64,000 nt of DNA from Agrobacterium larrymoorei. GTDB taxonomy: Bacteria > Pseudomonadota > Alphaproteobacteria > Rhizobiales > Rhizobiaceae. The position numbers were made by a program, and so were the translations under genes. Location: positions 1,676,501 through 1,740,500 of the forward strand of contig NZ_JAUTBL010000002.1 in NCBI RefSeq assembly GCF_030819275.1, given 5' to 3'. Of the stretch, positions 9,225 through 19,475 are shown piece after piece (within the stretch, counting starts at the first letter, position 1; each line of letters begins with the position of its first letter). Below the pieces are notes generated by a model. The model had not been told where the DNA came from. It saw only the letters and a list, made by a program, of their open reading frames with translations, and searched no databases.

Positions 9225-10439
9225 ATGACAAAGATCAAGGTAGCCAATCCGGTCGTCGATCTCGACGGCGACGAAATGACCCGTATCATCTGGCAGCTCA
9301 TCAAGGACAAGCTGATCCTGCCTTACCTCGATCTCGATATCGAATACTACGACCTTTCCGTCGAAAACCGCGACGCTACCAATGACCAGGTGACGGTCGA
9401 CGCGGCACACGCCATCAAGAAGCATGGCGTCGGCATCAAGTGCGCGACCATCACGCCGGACGAAGCCCGCGTGGAAGAATTCAACCTCAAGCAGATGTGG
9501 AAGAGCCCGAACGGCACGATCCGCAACATTCTGGGCGGCGTCATCTTCCGCGAGCCGATCATCTGCAAGAACGTTCCGCGCCTGGTTCCCGGCTGGACCC
9601 AGCCGATCGTTGTCGGCCGTCACGCTTTCGGCGACCAGTACAAGGCAACCGACTTCAAGTTCCCCGGCAAGGGCAAGCTGACGATCAAGTTCGTCGGTGA
9701 AGACGGTCAGGTCATCGAGAAGGATGTGTTCGACGCTCCGAGCGCCGGCGTGGCTCTTGCCATGTACAACCTCGACGATTCCATCCGCGAATTCGCCCGC
9801 GCATCGATGAACTACGGCCTGATGCGCAAGTGGCCGGTTTACCTGTCCACGAAGAACACCATCCTGAAGGCCTATGACGGTCGCTTCAAGGACATCTTCG
9901 AAGAAGTCTACCAGAGCGAATTCAAGGCGCAGTTCGACGAAGCCGGTATCACTTACGAGCACCGCCTCATCGACGACATGGTCGCTTCCGCGCTCAAGTG
10001 GTCCGGCGGCTACATCTGGGCCTGCAAGAACTACGACGGCGACGTTCAGTCGGATACCGTGGCGCAGGGCTTCGGCTCGCTCGGCCTGATGACCTCGGTT
10101 CTCCTGTCTCCGGATGGCCGCACGGTCGAAGCAGAAGCGGCGCACGGCACGGTGACGCGCCACTACCGTCAGCACCAGAAGGGTCAGGAAACCTCGACCA
10201 ACTCCATCGCATCGATCTTCGCATGGACCCGTGGCCTCGCCCACCGCGCCAAGCTGGACGACAACACGGAACTGGCAAAGTTCGCCACGACGCTTGAAAC
10301 CGTCTGCGTCGACACCGTTGAAGCCGGCTACATGACCAAGGACCTCGCGCTCCTGATCGGTCCGGATCAGCCTTGGCTCTCCACCACAGCCTTCCTCGAC
10401 AAGATCGACGAAAACCTCAAGAAGGCCATGGCTGCCTGA
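9225..10439 (+). CDS. icd: isocitrate dehydrogenase (NADP+), eukaryotic-like type
   Basis: A 404-residue enzyme of the TCA cycle that converts isocitrate to 2-oxoglutarate and makes NADPH. Recognisable motifs are [12 protein letters not shown] near residue 10, the substrate-binding [13 protein letters not shown] near 95, [24 protein letters not shown], and [13 protein letters not shown] near 305. This dimeric type II enzyme is usual in rhizobia. The ATG at 9225 follows AAGGTGAGGA. An imperfect hairpin with AGCGCCA/TGGCGCT arms lies at 9158-9188 in the presumed leader, and a perfect intrinsic terminator follows the gene. Confidence 0.97.
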   Translation: MTKIKVANPVVDLDGDEMTRIIWQLIKDKLILPYLDLDIEYYDLSVENRDATNDQVTVDAAHAIKKHGVGIKCATITPDEARVEEFNLKQMWKSPNGTIRNILGGVIFREPIICKNVPRLVPGWTQPIVVGRHAFGDQYKATDFKFPGKGKLTIKFVGEDGQVIEKDVFDAPSAGVALAMYNLDDSIREFARASMNYGLMRKWPVYLSTKNTILKAYDGRFKDIFEEVYQSEFKAQFDEAGITYEHRLIDDMVASALKWSGGYIWACKNYDGDVQSDTVAQGFGSLGLMTSVLLSPDGRTVEAEAAHGTVTRHYRQHQKGQETSTNSIASIFAWTRGLAHRAKLDDNTELAKFATTLETVCVDTVEAGYMTKDLALLIGPDQPWLSTTAFLDKIDENLKKAMAA

Positions 10440-10466
10440 TCGGCACCTACGCTTGAGAAATCTTCG

Positions 10467-10499
10467 AAAACCCGGCCTTCGCGCCGGGTTTTCTTTTAA
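10467..10499 (+). terminator. icd intrinsic terminator
   Basis: A perfect 10-bp stem, AAAACCCGGC / GCCGGGTTTT, with a 6-base loop, running into CTTTT. It lies 28 bases after the icd stop. Confidence 0.9.
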
Positions 10500-10588
10500 G
10501 ACATGGTCCAAACAAAACTGTGCAGCGGCTATGCGATAACGAGGACCTGAAGCGTATGAGCGAATCTGACAGTTCGCGACATGCTTTA
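10497..10588 (-). repeat. interspersed palindromic repeat, copy B (RIME-like)
   Basis: An inverted copy of the element at 6001-6103. Read on the minus strand it begins TAAAGCATGTCGCGAAC and continues with CAGATTCGCTCATACGCTTCAGGTCC, then the CCGCTGCACAGTTTTG segment. Its left end starts directly in the T-tract of the icd terminator, so the element occupies the icd-gst gap. Confidence 0.75.
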
Positions 10589-10654
10589 GGACTTGAGGCA
10601 TGTCTTGATTACGTCATGCAGCCGGAGCAAACTCCCATGACAAGGGAGAGAGAC

Positions 10655-11278
10655 ATGAGCGATCTGACATTCTACACCCACCCCATGTCACGCGGACGCA
10701 TCATCCGTTGGATGCTGGAGGAAGTGGGCGCGCCTTACGACACAAGGATCATCGGCTTCGGCAGCGATATGAAGGCTGGCGAATACACAGCGATCAATCC
10801 CATGGGCAAAGTGCCCGCGATCAAGCACGGCAAGGTGGTCGTCACAGAATGCGCGGCGATCTGCGCCTATCTGGCGGATGCCTTTCCAGAGAAGGGTCTT
10901 GCGCCGCCGACCGGCGATCGTGGCCTTTACTATCGCTGGCTCTTCTTCGCAGCCGGGCCGCTGGAAATGGGTATCACTAACCGCGCGTTGGGGCTGATAA
11001 TACCGGAAGATAAGTATCGCATGGCCGGATGCGGCCGCTTCGAAGACCTGATGGATACGCTCGAATATGCCGTGACGCAAAACCCCTTCATTGCCGGTGA
11101 CAGCTTTACGGCCGCCGACGTCTATGTGGGCTCTCATATCGTATGGGGTCAGCAATTCGGCTCGCTGGAGAAGCGCCAACCATTCAGTGATTATCTGGGC
11201 CGCCTTGGTCAGCGCCCCGCTTTCCTGCGCGCTCAAGAGATCGACGACGCTGTGATCCGGGAGATGCAACCGGCCTGA
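10655..11278 (+). CDS. glutathione S-transferase family protein
   Basis: A 207-residue GST. The N-terminal thioredoxin-fold domain has the glutathione-contacting NPMGKVPAI near residue 47 and the later TECAAICAYLAD (the usual E-S pair is E-C here). The C-terminal helical domain contains SFTAADVYVGSHI. It conjugates or reduces with glutathione in the cytoplasm; the substrate is unknown. The ATG at 10655 follows GGGAGAGAGAC. There is no partner gene. Repeat copy B lies immediately upstream. Confidence 0.88.
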   Translation: MSDLTFYTHPMSRGRIIRWMLEEVGAPYDTRIIGFGSDMKAGEYTAINPMGKVPAIKHGKVVVTECAAICAYLADAFPEKGLAPPTGDRGLYYRWLFFAAGPLEMGITNRALGLIIPEDKYRMAGCGRFEDLMDTLEYAVTQNPFIAGDSFTAADVYVGSHIVWGQQFGSLEKRQPFSDYLGRLGQRPAFLRAQEIDDAVIREMQPA

Positions 11279-11450
11279 ACACATATGGTCTTGAGTGCAT
11301 CAATTTCTATCAAAGGGTGCGTCGAGCCGAGATGAATATCCTACTTACGATTGAGCTAAGTCTTTGTGAAGATTATAAAATTCACTCGTTCTCACATATA
11401 AATCATTAACTCGTTGTGTCGTAAAACCAAACATTGCCAACAAGCCTGCA

Positions 11451-11474
11451 AACGCAGTAGACGGCTACTGCGTT
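11451..11474 (+). promoter_or_regulatory. perfect 10-bp inverted repeat upstream of the MHYT-GGDEF-EAL gene
   Basis: AACGCAGTAG and CTACTGCGTT are exact inverted repeats separated by ACGG, ending 38 bases before the start codon. It may be a leader hairpin or an operator. No U-tract follows, so it is not a simple terminator. Confidence 0.5.
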
Positions 11475-11512
11475 CGCGCTGACGCAGTGCCTTACAACGA
11501 GAGGCGACTGTA

Positions 11513-13630
11513 ATGATGACCGTGCTGGGATGCATCGTCTACAAACACAACATCTGGCTCGTGCTTGTGGCAGTGCTCTTATGCGGTACAGGTTCATGGG
11601 TGACGTCCCGCCTGTTCAGTAAAACGATAACGGCGACCGGGACACAGCGCATCGGCTGGCAGGCCATGACGGCTCTTTCCGCAGGCGTCGCGATCTGGTG
11701 CACGCATTTCGTCGCCATGCTTGGCTATGATGCAGGCGTACCCATCGGCTTCGATTTGTCGTTGACCGTCGTTTCGCTTTTGGTCGTGCTATTTGGCAAT
11801 GCGATCGGTTTTGCCGTGGCAGCCAGCAAACGCAATCCGATCATGCCCGCCTTGGGCGGCGCGATCATCGGGCTCGCCATCGCCGCGATGCATTATACCG
11901 GCATGATTGCCTACCGAGTTCAAGGAATTGTATCCTGGGACAGGATCTACCTCGTCGCCTCGATCATTCTTTCCGTGGGTCTGTCTTCGGTCGCGCTGCA
12001 TTTTGGTATGCGAAGAGGCAGCAACGCCATGGCGGTGGTCCTGACGCTTGCAATTGCCGTCTTGCATTTCACAGGGATGACTGCATTCCAGGTCGAACCG
12101 ATGTTCGTCGATGGATCCTTCTCCAATCCGGATTCGCTTTGGACTCTGGCAATCGCGATTTCCGGTATGGCTTTCGTCATCGTCTCCTGCGGTCTGGTGA
12201 GCTACCTCATCGACAACAGCACACGCGCCGAGACAATCGCGCATCTTCGCCAGATGGCCTTGTACGACGCGCTGACGGGCCTTCCCAATCGCGCCAACTT
12301 CAACGAGAAGCTGGAGGAAGAGCTTGCACTCGCCGATACGCAAAAGATCAGGATAGCCATGATCGGCATTGATCTTAACAGGTTCAAAGAGATCAACGAC
12401 ACCCGCGGCCATCATGTGGGCGATGACGTGTTGACCGACCTTGGTCTGCGGCTCAAAAATCTGGTTCGAGAAGACCACGGCGAGTTCGTTGCCCGCGTTG
12501 GCGGCGACGAGTTTGCCGCCCTATTCCGTATTCGAGACGACGAACTGGTCGGCATCAATGGGTTTCTGGACCGTCTTGAAACGGTGATGTTCAGTCCGAT
12601 CAACGTCGACGAAGCCCAAATTGTCGTTGGCGCGAGCTTCGGCGTCGCCATCTACCCCGACAACGCCACCACGAAGGAAACGCTCGTCAGTAACGCAGAC
12701 CTCGCCATGTATAGAGCAAAGTCGCAACTGACGGAAAAGCGGGTCTTTTTCTACGAGACGGGCATGGACACCGCTATCAAGGCCCGACGTGCTATGGCAG
12801 CGGACTTGCGCAAAGCACTGGCTCGCGATCAACTTTCAGTCCACTATCAGGTGCAGACATCTGTTTCGACCGGCGAGATCACAGGATATGAAGCCCTGCT
12901 GCGCTGGAAACATCCAGAGCGTGGTTTCATCCCGCCTTCAGACTTTATTCCGCTGGCGGAGGAAAACGGCCTCATCCTGCAACTGGGCGAGTGGGTGCTA
13001 CGAACCGCCTGTGCCGCGGCTGCCTCATGGGAACCAGCCTGTAAAGTGGCCGTCAACCTGTCCGCCGTACAGTTTGCCGCAGGAGATCTGCCCAAGCTCG
13101 TGATGAGCATCCTTCTCGAAACCGGACTTCCACCGCATCGACTGGAACTGGAACTCACAGAGACCGCCATCTTGAAGGATCGCGAGCGCGCCTTTCACAT
13201 GCTTCGCCAAATCAAGTCATACGGGGTCTCTGTTGCGCTTGATGACTTCGGTATAGGTTACTCCTCGATCGACACGCTTCGCTCGTTCCCCTTCAGCAAG
13301 ATCAAGCTCGACCGCTCTTTCATTGACGAAGCGCACAGCAACGAAGAAGCGTTGACCATCATTCGCACCGTTCTGGCACTCGGCAAGGGTCTCAGGATCC
13401 CAGTACTGGCCGAAGGCGTTGAGACGCAGGAGCAACTTTCTCTTCTTAAGCTGGAAGGATGCGGGGAAGCACAGGGCTACTTGCTTGGCCGGCCTGCACC
13501 GCTGGATGAGATCGTCGCGACGGGCCGCTTGAGGATCATTGAACGACCGCTCGGCTTACAAAAAACCGAATTTCATACACAGCCCTGCAACGCTGATATC
13601 GTAGACCCGAAAAGTGGAACCGACGGCTAA
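11513..13630 (+). CDS. MHYT-GGDEF-EAL membrane protein (cyclic-di-GMP turnover)
   Basis: A 705-residue integral membrane protein. About 7 membrane segments in the first 235 residues carry the MHYT sensor motifs WCTHFVAML, AAMHYTGMIA and VLHFTGMTA, thought to bind a metal and sense a diatomic gas. A GGDEF domain follows with an intact active site, RVGGDEFAAL (near residue 330). The EAL domain from about 445 also has its key motifs: GYEALLRW, NLSAVQF, ELTETAIL, LDDFGIGYSS, KLDRSF and LAEGVETQEQ. Both diguanylate cyclase and phosphodiesterase sites look complete, so net activity cannot be predicted. It starts at an ATGATG with GAGAGG upstream. Confidence 0.93.
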   Translation: MMTVLGCIVYKHNIWLVLVAVLLCGTGSWVTSRLFSKTITATGTQRIGWQAMTALSAGVAIWCTHFVAMLGYDAGVPIGFDLSLTVVSLLVVLFGNAIGFAVAASKRNPIMPALGGAIIGLAIAAMHYTGMIAYRVQGIVSWDRIYLVASIILSVGLSSVALHFGMRRGSNAMAVVLTLAIAVLHFTGMTAFQVEPMFVDGSFSNPDSLWTLAIAISGMAFVIVSCGLVSYLIDNSTRAETIAHLRQMALYDALTGLPNRANFNEKLEEELALADTQKIRIAMIGIDLNRFKEINDTRGHHVGDDVLTDLGLRLKNLVREDHGEFVARVGGDEFAALFRIRDDELVGINGFLDRLETVMFSPINVDEAQIVVGASFGVAIYPDNATTKETLVSNADLAMYRAKSQLTEKRVFFYETGMDTAIKARRAMAADLRKALARDQLSVHYQVQTSVSTGEITGYEALLRWKHPERGFIPPSDFIPLAEENGLILQLGEWVLRTACAAAASWEPACKVAVNLSAVQFAAGDLPKLVMSILLETGLPPHRLELELTETAILKDRERAFHMLRQIKSYGVSVALDDFGIGYSSIDTLRSFPFSKIKLDRSFIDEAHSNEEALTIIRTVLALGKGLRIPVLAEGVETQEQLSLLKLEGCGEAQGYLLGRPAPLDEIVATGRLRIIERPLGLQKTEFHTQPCNADIVDPKSGTDG

Positions 13631-13704
13631 GTCTTGAAAAGAAGCCCTGAAAACCCTGTTAATAGGCTTCAGGTTAACAGAACCAAGGTCGAATTCGCCA
13701 CGGG

Positions 13705-14439
13705 TTAGGCCGGAATCCGGCCTTTCTCGTTTGCGGTAGCGCCAAAGACCTCCTCAAAGGCCTCACGTAGAAAGACATCGACGTCGTTGATCATCACCAG
13801 CAGGCCAAGATCGACGAGGCTGGTGACGCCGTATTGGGTGATGCCGCAGGGAACGATGCCACCGAAATGGCTAAGCTCGGGATCGACATTGATCGACAGG
13901 CCATGGAAGCTGACCCACTTGCGCAAGCGAATCCCGAGCGCAGCGATCTTGTCCTCGGACATGGAGCCATCCGGCAGAAGCGGCTTTTCCGGCCGACGAA
14001 CCCAGACACCCACTCGATCCTCACGCCGCTCGCCCCTGACGTTCATCTTGTCGAGCGTGCGGATGATGACTTCCTCCAATGCCGCCACATAGGCGCGCAC
14101 ATCCTGGCGCCTGCGCTTCAGATCGAGCATCACATAGACCACTCGCTGGCCTGGGCCGTGATAGGTATACTCCCCGCCCCGCCCCGTCTCGAAGACGGGA
14201 AAGCGGTCCGGCTCGATCAGGTCGGACGAATCGGCACTGGTGCCCGCCGTATAGAGCGGTGGATGTTCAAGGAGCCATACAAGCTCGTCTGCCTCGCCTG
14301 CGGCGATTGCCGCCACTTCACGCTCCATCTCCTCAATCGCCTGCTCATAAGGCACCAGCCCGTCGGAGATTCGCCAGCGCACGGCAGGAGAACCGGCTCT
14401 AGGGTACATTGTGGAAGTAAGATCGGTGCGTGTGAGCAT
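13705..14439 (-). CDS. lipB: lipoyl(octanoyl) transferase
   Basis: A 244-residue enzyme that moves octanoyl groups from acyl carrier protein to lipoate-dependent enzymes. Family motifs are [20 protein letters not shown], the catalytic lysine in [22 protein letters not shown] and the catalytic cysteine in [13 protein letters not shown]. The ATG at 14437-14439 is chosen for the AAGGA upstream and the normal family length; longer frames add a low-complexity extension without a ribosome site. Confidence 0.94.
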   Translation of the reverse strand: MLTRTDLTSTMYPRAGSPAVRWRISDGLVPYEQAIEEMEREVAAIAAGEADELVWLLEHPPLYTAGTSADSSDLIEPDRFPVFETGRGGEYTYHGPGQRVVYVMLDLKRRRQDVRAYVAALEEVIIRTLDKMNVRGERREDRVGVWVRRPEKPLLPDGSMSEDKIAALGIRLRKWVSFHGLSINVDPELSHFGGIVPCGITQYGVTSLVDLGLLVMINDVDVFLREAFEEVFGATANEKGRIPA

Positions 14440-14563
14440 GTAAATGTCCTTTCCACAGCCTTCTGGCAGAATGGAATTCAGGCTGCAAGCCCAGCATTTC
14501 CGGGCTTCTTCCATATAGGGAGGGAAATGCCTGTTTTTAATTTCAAAAAACTGTCACGGCACT

Positions 14564-14592
14564 CTTGTGCACCCAAAATCCTTTTGCTACAT
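14564..14592 (+). promoter_or_regulatory. candidate promoter of tRNA-Leu
   Basis: CTTGTG (14564-14569) and CTACAT (14587-14592) are separated by 17 bases, close to the alphaproteobacterial housekeeping -35/-10 pattern. Transcription would begin near 14600, about 27 bases before the mature tRNA. Confidence 0.4.
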
Positions 14593-14626
14593 GCACCCCG
14601 TCGGCGCAAGTCGACCCTACCACGAT

Positions 14627-14711
14627 GCGGTCGTGGCGGAATTGGTAGACGCGCAGCGTTGAGGTCGCTGTGGGGCAACCCGTGGAAGTTCGAGTCTTCT
14701 CGACCGCACCA
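14627..14711 (+). tRNA. tRNA-Leu, anticodon GAG
   Basis: An 85-base tRNA with the CCA encoded. The 7-bp acceptor stem GCGGTCG/CGACCGC is perfect. The D arm GGCGGAATTGGTAGACGC is leucine-like. The anticodon stem CAGCG/CGCTG encloses the loop TTGAGGT, giving anticodon GAG. A long variable arm (class II) and the TTCGAGT T-loop follow. It reads CUC and CUU codons. A terminator follows directly. Confidence 0.97.
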
Positions 14712-14715
14712 AAAG

Positions 14716-14742
14716 AAAAACCCGCTTCGGCGGGTTTTTCTT
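14716..14742 (+). terminator. tRNA-Leu intrinsic terminator
   Basis: A perfect 10-bp stem AAAAACCCGC / GCGGGTTTTT with a TTCG tetraloop, ending in TTTTTCTTT, 4 bases after the CCA end. Confidence 0.92.
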
Positions 14743-14799
14743 TGTCTTCAGTTCTCTAGGCGATTTTCCTGAAGCTTTGCGTGAAGCCCCACTGTCCGT

Positions 14800-14988
14800 T
14801 CAGTGAATGGAAATATTTCTCTTGTCCGCCTCTTCCTTGATAATATCCTCTACCAATTCCCGCTTCAGAGACGGATTTCCCAACAGGTAATCATCGGCGA
14901 TTTCGAAGATCGATTTCGGGCTTTCGGTACGGCTCAGCGTATCGAGATCCTGAGCAATCTGCTGTCGAAGTTCTGAGTAATCTTCCAT
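14800..14988 (-). CDS. small hypothetical protein, 62 residues
   Basis: A 62-residue, mostly helical and charged protein (MEDYSELRQQIAQDLDTLS at the start, then IKEEADKRNISIH at the end). No family is recognised. The start is well supported: GAGGAGACAGTC precedes the ATG at 14986-14988. The leader region upstream contains a candidate structured RNA with its own terminator (15045-15120), which could control this gene or be a separate small RNA. Confidence 0.65.
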   Translation of the reverse strand: MEDYSELRQQIAQDLDTLSRTESPKSIFEIADDYLLGNPSLKRELVEDIIKEEADKRNISIH

Positions 14989-15044
14989 GACTGTCTCCTC
15001 TGTTGAGAAGACAATGCAAATGGCATCGCACCGGTTCCTGAGCC

Positions 15045-15120
15045 AAAAAGAAACCCTCCGCGAGGAAGGGTCAGCCGGGGAAGCCAGCGGGATGCAGGTA
15101 GCATATCCAGCCGCTGCGCC
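15045..15120 (-). ncRNA. candidate structured RNA or attenuator with intrinsic terminator
   Basis: On the minus strand a hairpin with CAGCGG/CCGCTG outer arms (15084-15116) and an inner GGAT/ATC pairing is followed by a second hairpin, ACCCT-T-CC / GG-AGGGT with TCGC loop (15053-15071). The second hairpin runs into TTCTTTTT. This is the layout of a small RNA end or a leader attenuator. It lies 57 bases before the start of the 62-residue gene. The 5' end is not defined; a weak TTGCAG...GAATGA promoter-like pair lies near 15160-15190. Confidence 0.35.
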
Positions 15121-15349
15121 CATCGAATCGGGCATCGCTGATGCAACTCTTATTTTTCATCATTCAGAGCGCGATCATGCCGCTGCAAGGCAGTTGAGGC
15201 TTGTTCAGCCCAAACGCTCTGCAGCGGCGCCTGTGGGCGAAACACGCTACTGTGGAGGATCGTCCAGCATAGCCCAACTGCTGACGAACGAAGAAAGATT
15301 TCTGACGGTACAGTCACGTCACCAACGGCCACCCTTGAGCCTTGAAACC

Positions 15350-15398
15350 ATCATCAAAATAGAAAGGGCCGGAACATCAGCCTCGATGTTCCGGCCCT
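15350..15398 (-). terminator. alaS intrinsic terminator
   Basis: A perfect 14-bp stem AGGGCCGGAACATC / GATGTTCCGGCCCT with a 6-base loop. On the minus strand it is followed by TTCTATTTT. It lies about 60 bases after the alaS stop. Confidence 0.88.
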
Positions 15399-15458
15399 AT
15401 AAACGCACACAGTCAAAAGCGAGGCAGCGACATTGCCACTTCGTAGCCTTGGACGAGA

Positions 15459-18122
15459 TCAGCCTGCGAGAGAAGCGGCCACGGCCTCGATGGCTTCACT
15501 GGCCTTCGATCCATCCGGACCACCAGCCTGCGCCATGTCCGGACGTCCACCGCCGCCCTTACCACCAAGAGCGGCAGAAGCCGTGCGCACCAGATCGACC
15601 GCGCTGAAACGCGATGTCAGGTCTTCGGTGACCGCAGCAACGGCACTCGCCTTGCCATCCTCGGAAACGGCAATCAGCAGCACCACGCCGGAGCCGAGAT
15701 TGGTCTTGGCGTCGTCGGCAAGGCCTTTGAGATCCTTGGCGTCGATGCCGGACATGGCCTTCGCCATGAACTTCACACCACCGACTTCTCTGATGTCACC
15801 GGCAGAGCCTTCGGCCGAACTGCCACCCATCGCAAGCTTGCGGCGGGCATCGGCCAGTTCACGCTCGAGTTTCTTGCGCTCGTCCAGCAGACCCTCGACG
15901 CGCGAGATCACCTCGCCTGGCTGCACGCGCAGTGACGAAGCGAGCGTCTTCACCCGTTCATCCTGCTCGGCAAGATAGGCAAGCGCACCTGGTCCTGTGA
16001 CAGCTTCCACACGGCGCACACCCGCACCCACGGCGCTTTCGCCAAGAATACGCACGAGGCCGATTTGTCCCGTAGCGGAGACATGCGTGCCGCCACAGAG
16101 TTCGACAGAATACGGCCGGTTGGCCTTCGCACCATGAATACCGGTGCCCATCGAGACGACGCGTACCTCATCGCCATATTTTTCGCCGAACAGCGCCATC
16201 GCACCTTCGGCAATCGCATCGTCCACGCTCATCAAGCGCGTCACGACCGGGGAGTTCTGGAGAATGATCTCGTTCGCCATCTCCTCGACGATCTTGAGCT
16301 CTTCCGCCGTCATCGGCTTCGGGTGAGAGACGTCGAAGCGCAGGCGCTCCGGCGCGACGAGCGATCCCTTCTGCGCCACATGGGTTCCGAGAACTTCGCG
16401 AAGCGCTTCATGCAGCAGGTGGGTTGCCGAGTGGTTGGCACGAAGGCGCGAACGGCGATCATGATCGACAATCAACTGCACGGCATCACCAAGCTTGACG
16501 CCGCCCTTGGCAACCTTGCCGATATGGACGAAGAGGCCCTCGCCCTTCTTCTGCGTGTCGGTGACCGTGAAGCTACCGGTGTCGGAGGAAATCACACCGG
16601 TGTCGCCCATCTGACCGCCGGACTCGCCATAAAATGGCGTCTGGTTGACGACGATCTGGACGGTATCGCCTTCGGCCGCAGCATCAATCGACTTGCCGTC
16701 CTTGACGATCGCCTGAATGACACCTTCAGCGGTTTCGGTATCGTAGCCCAGGAACTCGGTCGCGCCGAACTTTTCCTTCAGTTCGAACCAGACGGTTTCG
16801 GTTGCCTTGTCGCCGGAGCCGGCCCAGTGCGAGCGGGCTTCCGCCTTCTGGCGCTCCATCGCGTCGGTAAAGCCTGCAATGTCCACACCGATTTCGCGGG
16901 CGCGCAGTGCGTCCTGCGTCAGATCGAGCGGGAAGCCATAGGTGTCGTAAAGCTTGAAGGCGGTCTCGCCGTCCAGCATGCCGCCCTTGGAAAGGTCAGA
17001 GGTTGCGTCGGACAGAAGCGACAGACCACGCTCCAGCGTCTTGCGGAAGCGGGTTTCTTCAAGCTTCAGCGTCTCCGAGATCAGCGCTTCGGCGCGCACC
17101 AGTTCCGGATAGGCGCGGCCCATCTGCTGAACGAGCGTTGGCAGCAGCTTCCAGATCAGCGGCTCCTTGGAACCCAAAAGCTCGGCATGACGCATGGCGC
17201 GGCGCATGATGCGGCGCAGAACGTAACCACGGCCTTCATTCGATGGCAGAACGCCATCGGCAATCAGGAACGCGGAAGAACGCAGATGGTCGGAGATGAC
17301 CCGGTGGCTTGCGCGCTTCTCGCCTTCAGCCGGAACGCCGGTCGCCTCGACGGACGCCGAAATCAGGGCGCGGAAAAGGTCGGTATCGTAATTGTCATGC
17401 TTGCCCTGCAGCAGAGCGGAGATGCGCTCAAGGCCCATGCCCGTGTCGATGGATGGACGCGGCAGGTTGATGCGCTCTTCCTTCGTCACCTGCTCGTACT
17501 GCATGAAGACGAGGTTCCAGATCTCGATGAAACGGTCGCCATCCTCATCGGCAGAACCGGGAGGTCCGCCCCAGATATGATCGCCGTGGTCATAGAAGAT
17601 TTCCGAGCAAGGACCGCAAGGACCGGTGTCGCCCATGGCCCAGAAGTTATCGCTCGTGGGAATGCGAATTATGCGGTCGTCTGAAAAACCGGCGATCTTC
17701 TTCCAGAGATCGAAGGCTTCGTCATCGGTATGATAGACCGTCACCAGAAGACGGTTCTTGTCGATGCCGAATTCCTTGGTGATCAGGTTCCAGGCGTGCG
17801 TGATCGCTTCTTCCTTGAAATAATCGCCAAAGGAGAAGTTGCCGAGCATTTCGAAGAAGGTGTGGTGGCGCGCGGTATAACCGACATTATCGAGGTCGTT
17901 ATGTTTGCCGCCAGCGCGAACGCACTTCTGCGAAGAGGCAGCCTTGGAATAGGGACGGGATTCAAGACCGGTGAAAACGTTCTTGAACTGCACCATGCCC
18001 GCATTGGTGAACATCAGGGTCGGGTCGTTGCGCGGCACCAGAGGGCTGGATGGCACAATCTCATGGCCGTTCTTCTTGAAGTAGTCGAGGAAAGTCGACC
18101 GGATTTCATTCACACCGCTCAT
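15459..18122 (-). CDS. alaS: alanine--tRNA ligase
   Basis: An 887-residue class II tRNA synthetase that charges tRNA-Ala. The N-terminus ([20 protein letters not shown]) and catalytic region ([19 protein letters not shown]) are typical. The editing domain has the zinc-binding HSATHLLH and the CGGTHV motifs, and a C-terminal oligomerisation region rich in Gly ends the protein ([16 protein letters not shown]). The start at 18120-18122 follows AAGGACTTCGT. It lies downstream of recA on the same strand but is separated by the recA terminator. Confidence 0.97.
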   Translation of the reverse strand: MSGVNEIRSTFLDYFKKNGHEIVPSSPLVPRNDPTLMFTNAGMVQFKNVFTGLESRPYSKAASSQKCVRAGGKHNDLDNVGYTARHHTFFEMLGNFSFGDYFKEEAITHAWNLITKEFGIDKNRLLVTVYHTDDEAFDLWKKIAGFSDDRIIRIPTSDNFWAMGDTGPCGPCSEIFYDHGDHIWGGPPGSADEDGDRFIEIWNLVFMQYEQVTKEERINLPRPSIDTGMGLERISALLQGKHDNYDTDLFRALISASVEATGVPAEGEKRASHRVISDHLRSSAFLIADGVLPSNEGRGYVLRRIMRRAMRHAELLGSKEPLIWKLLPTLVQQMGRAYPELVRAEALISETLKLEETRFRKTLERGLSLLSDATSDLSKGGMLDGETAFKLYDTYGFPLDLTQDALRAREIGVDIAGFTDAMERQKAEARSHWAGSGDKATETVWFELKEKFGATEFLGYDTETAEGVIQAIVKDGKSIDAAAEGDTVQIVVNQTPFYGESGGQMGDTGVISSDTGSFTVTDTQKKGEGLFVHIGKVAKGGVKLGDAVQLIVDHDRRSRLRANHSATHLLHEALREVLGTHVAQKGSLVAPERLRFDVSHPKPMTAEELKIVEEMANEIILQNSPVVTRLMSVDDAIAEGAMALFGEKYGDEVRVVSMGTGIHGAKANRPYSVELCGGTHVSATGQIGLVRILGESAVGAGVRRVEAVTGPGALAYLAEQDERVKTLASSLRVQPGEVISRVEGLLDERKKLERELADARRKLAMGGSSAEGSAGDIREVGGVKFMAKAMSGIDAKDLKGLADDAKTNLGSGVVLLIAVSEDGKASAVAAVTEDLTSRFSAVDLVRTASAALGGKGGGGRPDMAQAGGPDGSKASEAIEAVAASLAG

Positions 18123-18247
18123 ACGAAGTCCTTCATTGCCACGCTCACGCAGCGATAATAAAAAAGTCACAGGCTTTTATCGTCCACCATCCCGCCTGTC
18201 CAGCCAAAGAGGGCTGGGCGCTTTCGGAATAAGGCAGCAAAATGACG

Positions 18248-18276
18248 AAGGCCGCGCGAGTGGATCGCACGGCCTT
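18248..18276 (-). terminator. recA terminator
   Basis: A 12-bp stem, AAGGCCGTGCGA / TCGCGCGGCCTT with one wobble pair and a 5-base loop; on the minus strand it is followed by CGTCATTTT. The U-tract is short, but its position after recA fits. Confidence 0.7.
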
Positions 18277-18327
18277 GGATTGATTAGAGATGGACAACGA
18301 TGCCGGAGAAAGCCCGGCAGCGGATCA

Positions 18328-19416
18328 TCACGCGTCTGGCTCTACACCATCGGCATCGGCTTCCGGTCCGCCGTTCTCAAGGAACCGATCAGCGATCAGG
18401 CCGGCATTCTGACGAAGTGCCAACTCGATCTCGTTGGCGACGGCGGGATTGTCGCGCAGGAAAGACTTGGCATTTTCGCGCCCCTGCCCCAGCCTCTGGC
18501 TGTTATAGGAGAACCATGCGCCAGACTTTTCGACGATGCCAGCCTTCACGCCGAGATCGACAAGCTCGCCCGTCTTGGAAACGCCTTCGCCATACATGAT
18601 GTCGAACTCAACCTGCTTGAAGGGAGGCGCCATCTTGTTCTTGACGACCTTGACGCGCGTCTGGTTGCCGACAACCTCTTCACGCTCCTTGACCGAGCCG
18701 ATACGGCGAATGTCGAGACGCACCGAGGCATAGAATTTCAGAGCATTACCACCCGTCGTCGTTTCCGGCGAACCGAACATCACACCGATCTTCATGCGGA
18801 TCTGGTTGATGAAGATCACCATCGTCTTGGATTTCGAGATCGACGCTGTCAGCTTGCGCAGCGCCTGGCTCATCAGGCGGGCCTGAAGACCCGGCAGGCT
18901 GTCGCCCATCTCACCTTCGATTTCAGCGCGTGGCGTCAGAGCAGCAACGGAGTCGACCACAAGCACGTCCACCGCGCCGGAGCGCACCAGCGTGTCGGTG
19001 ATTTCAAGGGCCTGCTCGCCCGTGTCGGGCTGCGAGATCAGAAGGTTCTGAAGATCGACACCAAGCTTGCGGGCATAGACCGGATCGAGTGCATGCTCGG
19101 CGTCCACGAAGGCGCAGATACCGCCCTTCTTCTGGGCTTCCGCAATGGTCTGCAATGCCAACGTCGTTTTACCGGAGCTTTCCGGTCCATAAATCTCAAT
19201 GATACGCCCCTTCGGCAAACCGCCGATGCCGAGCGCGATATCGAGGCTGAGAGATCCTGTCGAAACAGTCTCGACCTCGATGACGTTTTCATTGGAACCG
19301 AGCTTCATGATCGATCCCTTGCCGAACGAACGTTCGATCTGGGAGAGCGCCGCTTCCAGTGCCTTGCTTTTATCCACCGAATTGTCCTCTACAAGACGCA
19401 AAGAATTTTGTGCCAT
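18328..19416 (-). CDS. recA: recombinase RecA
   Basis: A 362-residue DNA strand-exchange ATPase and LexA coprotease. Walker A is GPESSGKTT at residues 77-85; other hallmarks are [30 protein letters not shown], the L2-region [27 protein letters not shown], and an acidic C-terminus. The ATG at 19414-19416 follows AAAGGTGG. A near-consensus SOS box lies 60-74 bases upstream, as expected for a LexA-controlled gene. Confidence 0.98.
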   Translation of the reverse strand: MAQNSLRLVEDNSVDKSKALEAALSQIERSFGKGSIMKLGSNENVIEVETVSTGSLSLDIALGIGGLPKGRIIEIYGPESSGKTTLALQTIAEAQKKGGICAFVDAEHALDPVYARKLGVDLQNLLISQPDTGEQALEITDTLVRSGAVDVLVVDSVAALTPRAEIEGEMGDSLPGLQARLMSQALRKLTASISKSKTMVIFINQIRMKIGVMFGSPETTTGGNALKFYASVRLDIRRIGSVKEREEVVGNQTRVKVVKNKMAPPFKQVEFDIMYGEGVSKTGELVDLGVKAGIVEKSGAWFSYNSQRLGQGRENAKSFLRDNPAVANEIELALRQNAGLIADRFLENGGPEADADGVEPDA

Positions 19417-19475
19417 CTGAACCACCTTTAGGTTATTGAAGCCGCACAGGCAACGAAGCAGTGTGGAAACAGTAT

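Larger units (their letters stand above)
14989..15458. other. 470-base gap between the 62-residue gene and alaS
   Basis: It contains, in order, the candidate structured RNA (15045-15120) and the alaS terminator (15350-15398). The stretch 15125-15345 contains no supported gene; a 60-codon minus-strand frame there lacks a ribosome site. Confidence 0.5.

Noticed and set aside
9102..10601. 499-codon minus-strand frame opposite icd
   Set aside because: Antisense shadow; no protein family, and it crosses the icd terminator and a repeat.
16065..17684. 539-codon plus-strand frame opposite alaS
   Set aside because: A shadow of GC-rich codon use; alaS on the minus strand is unambiguous.
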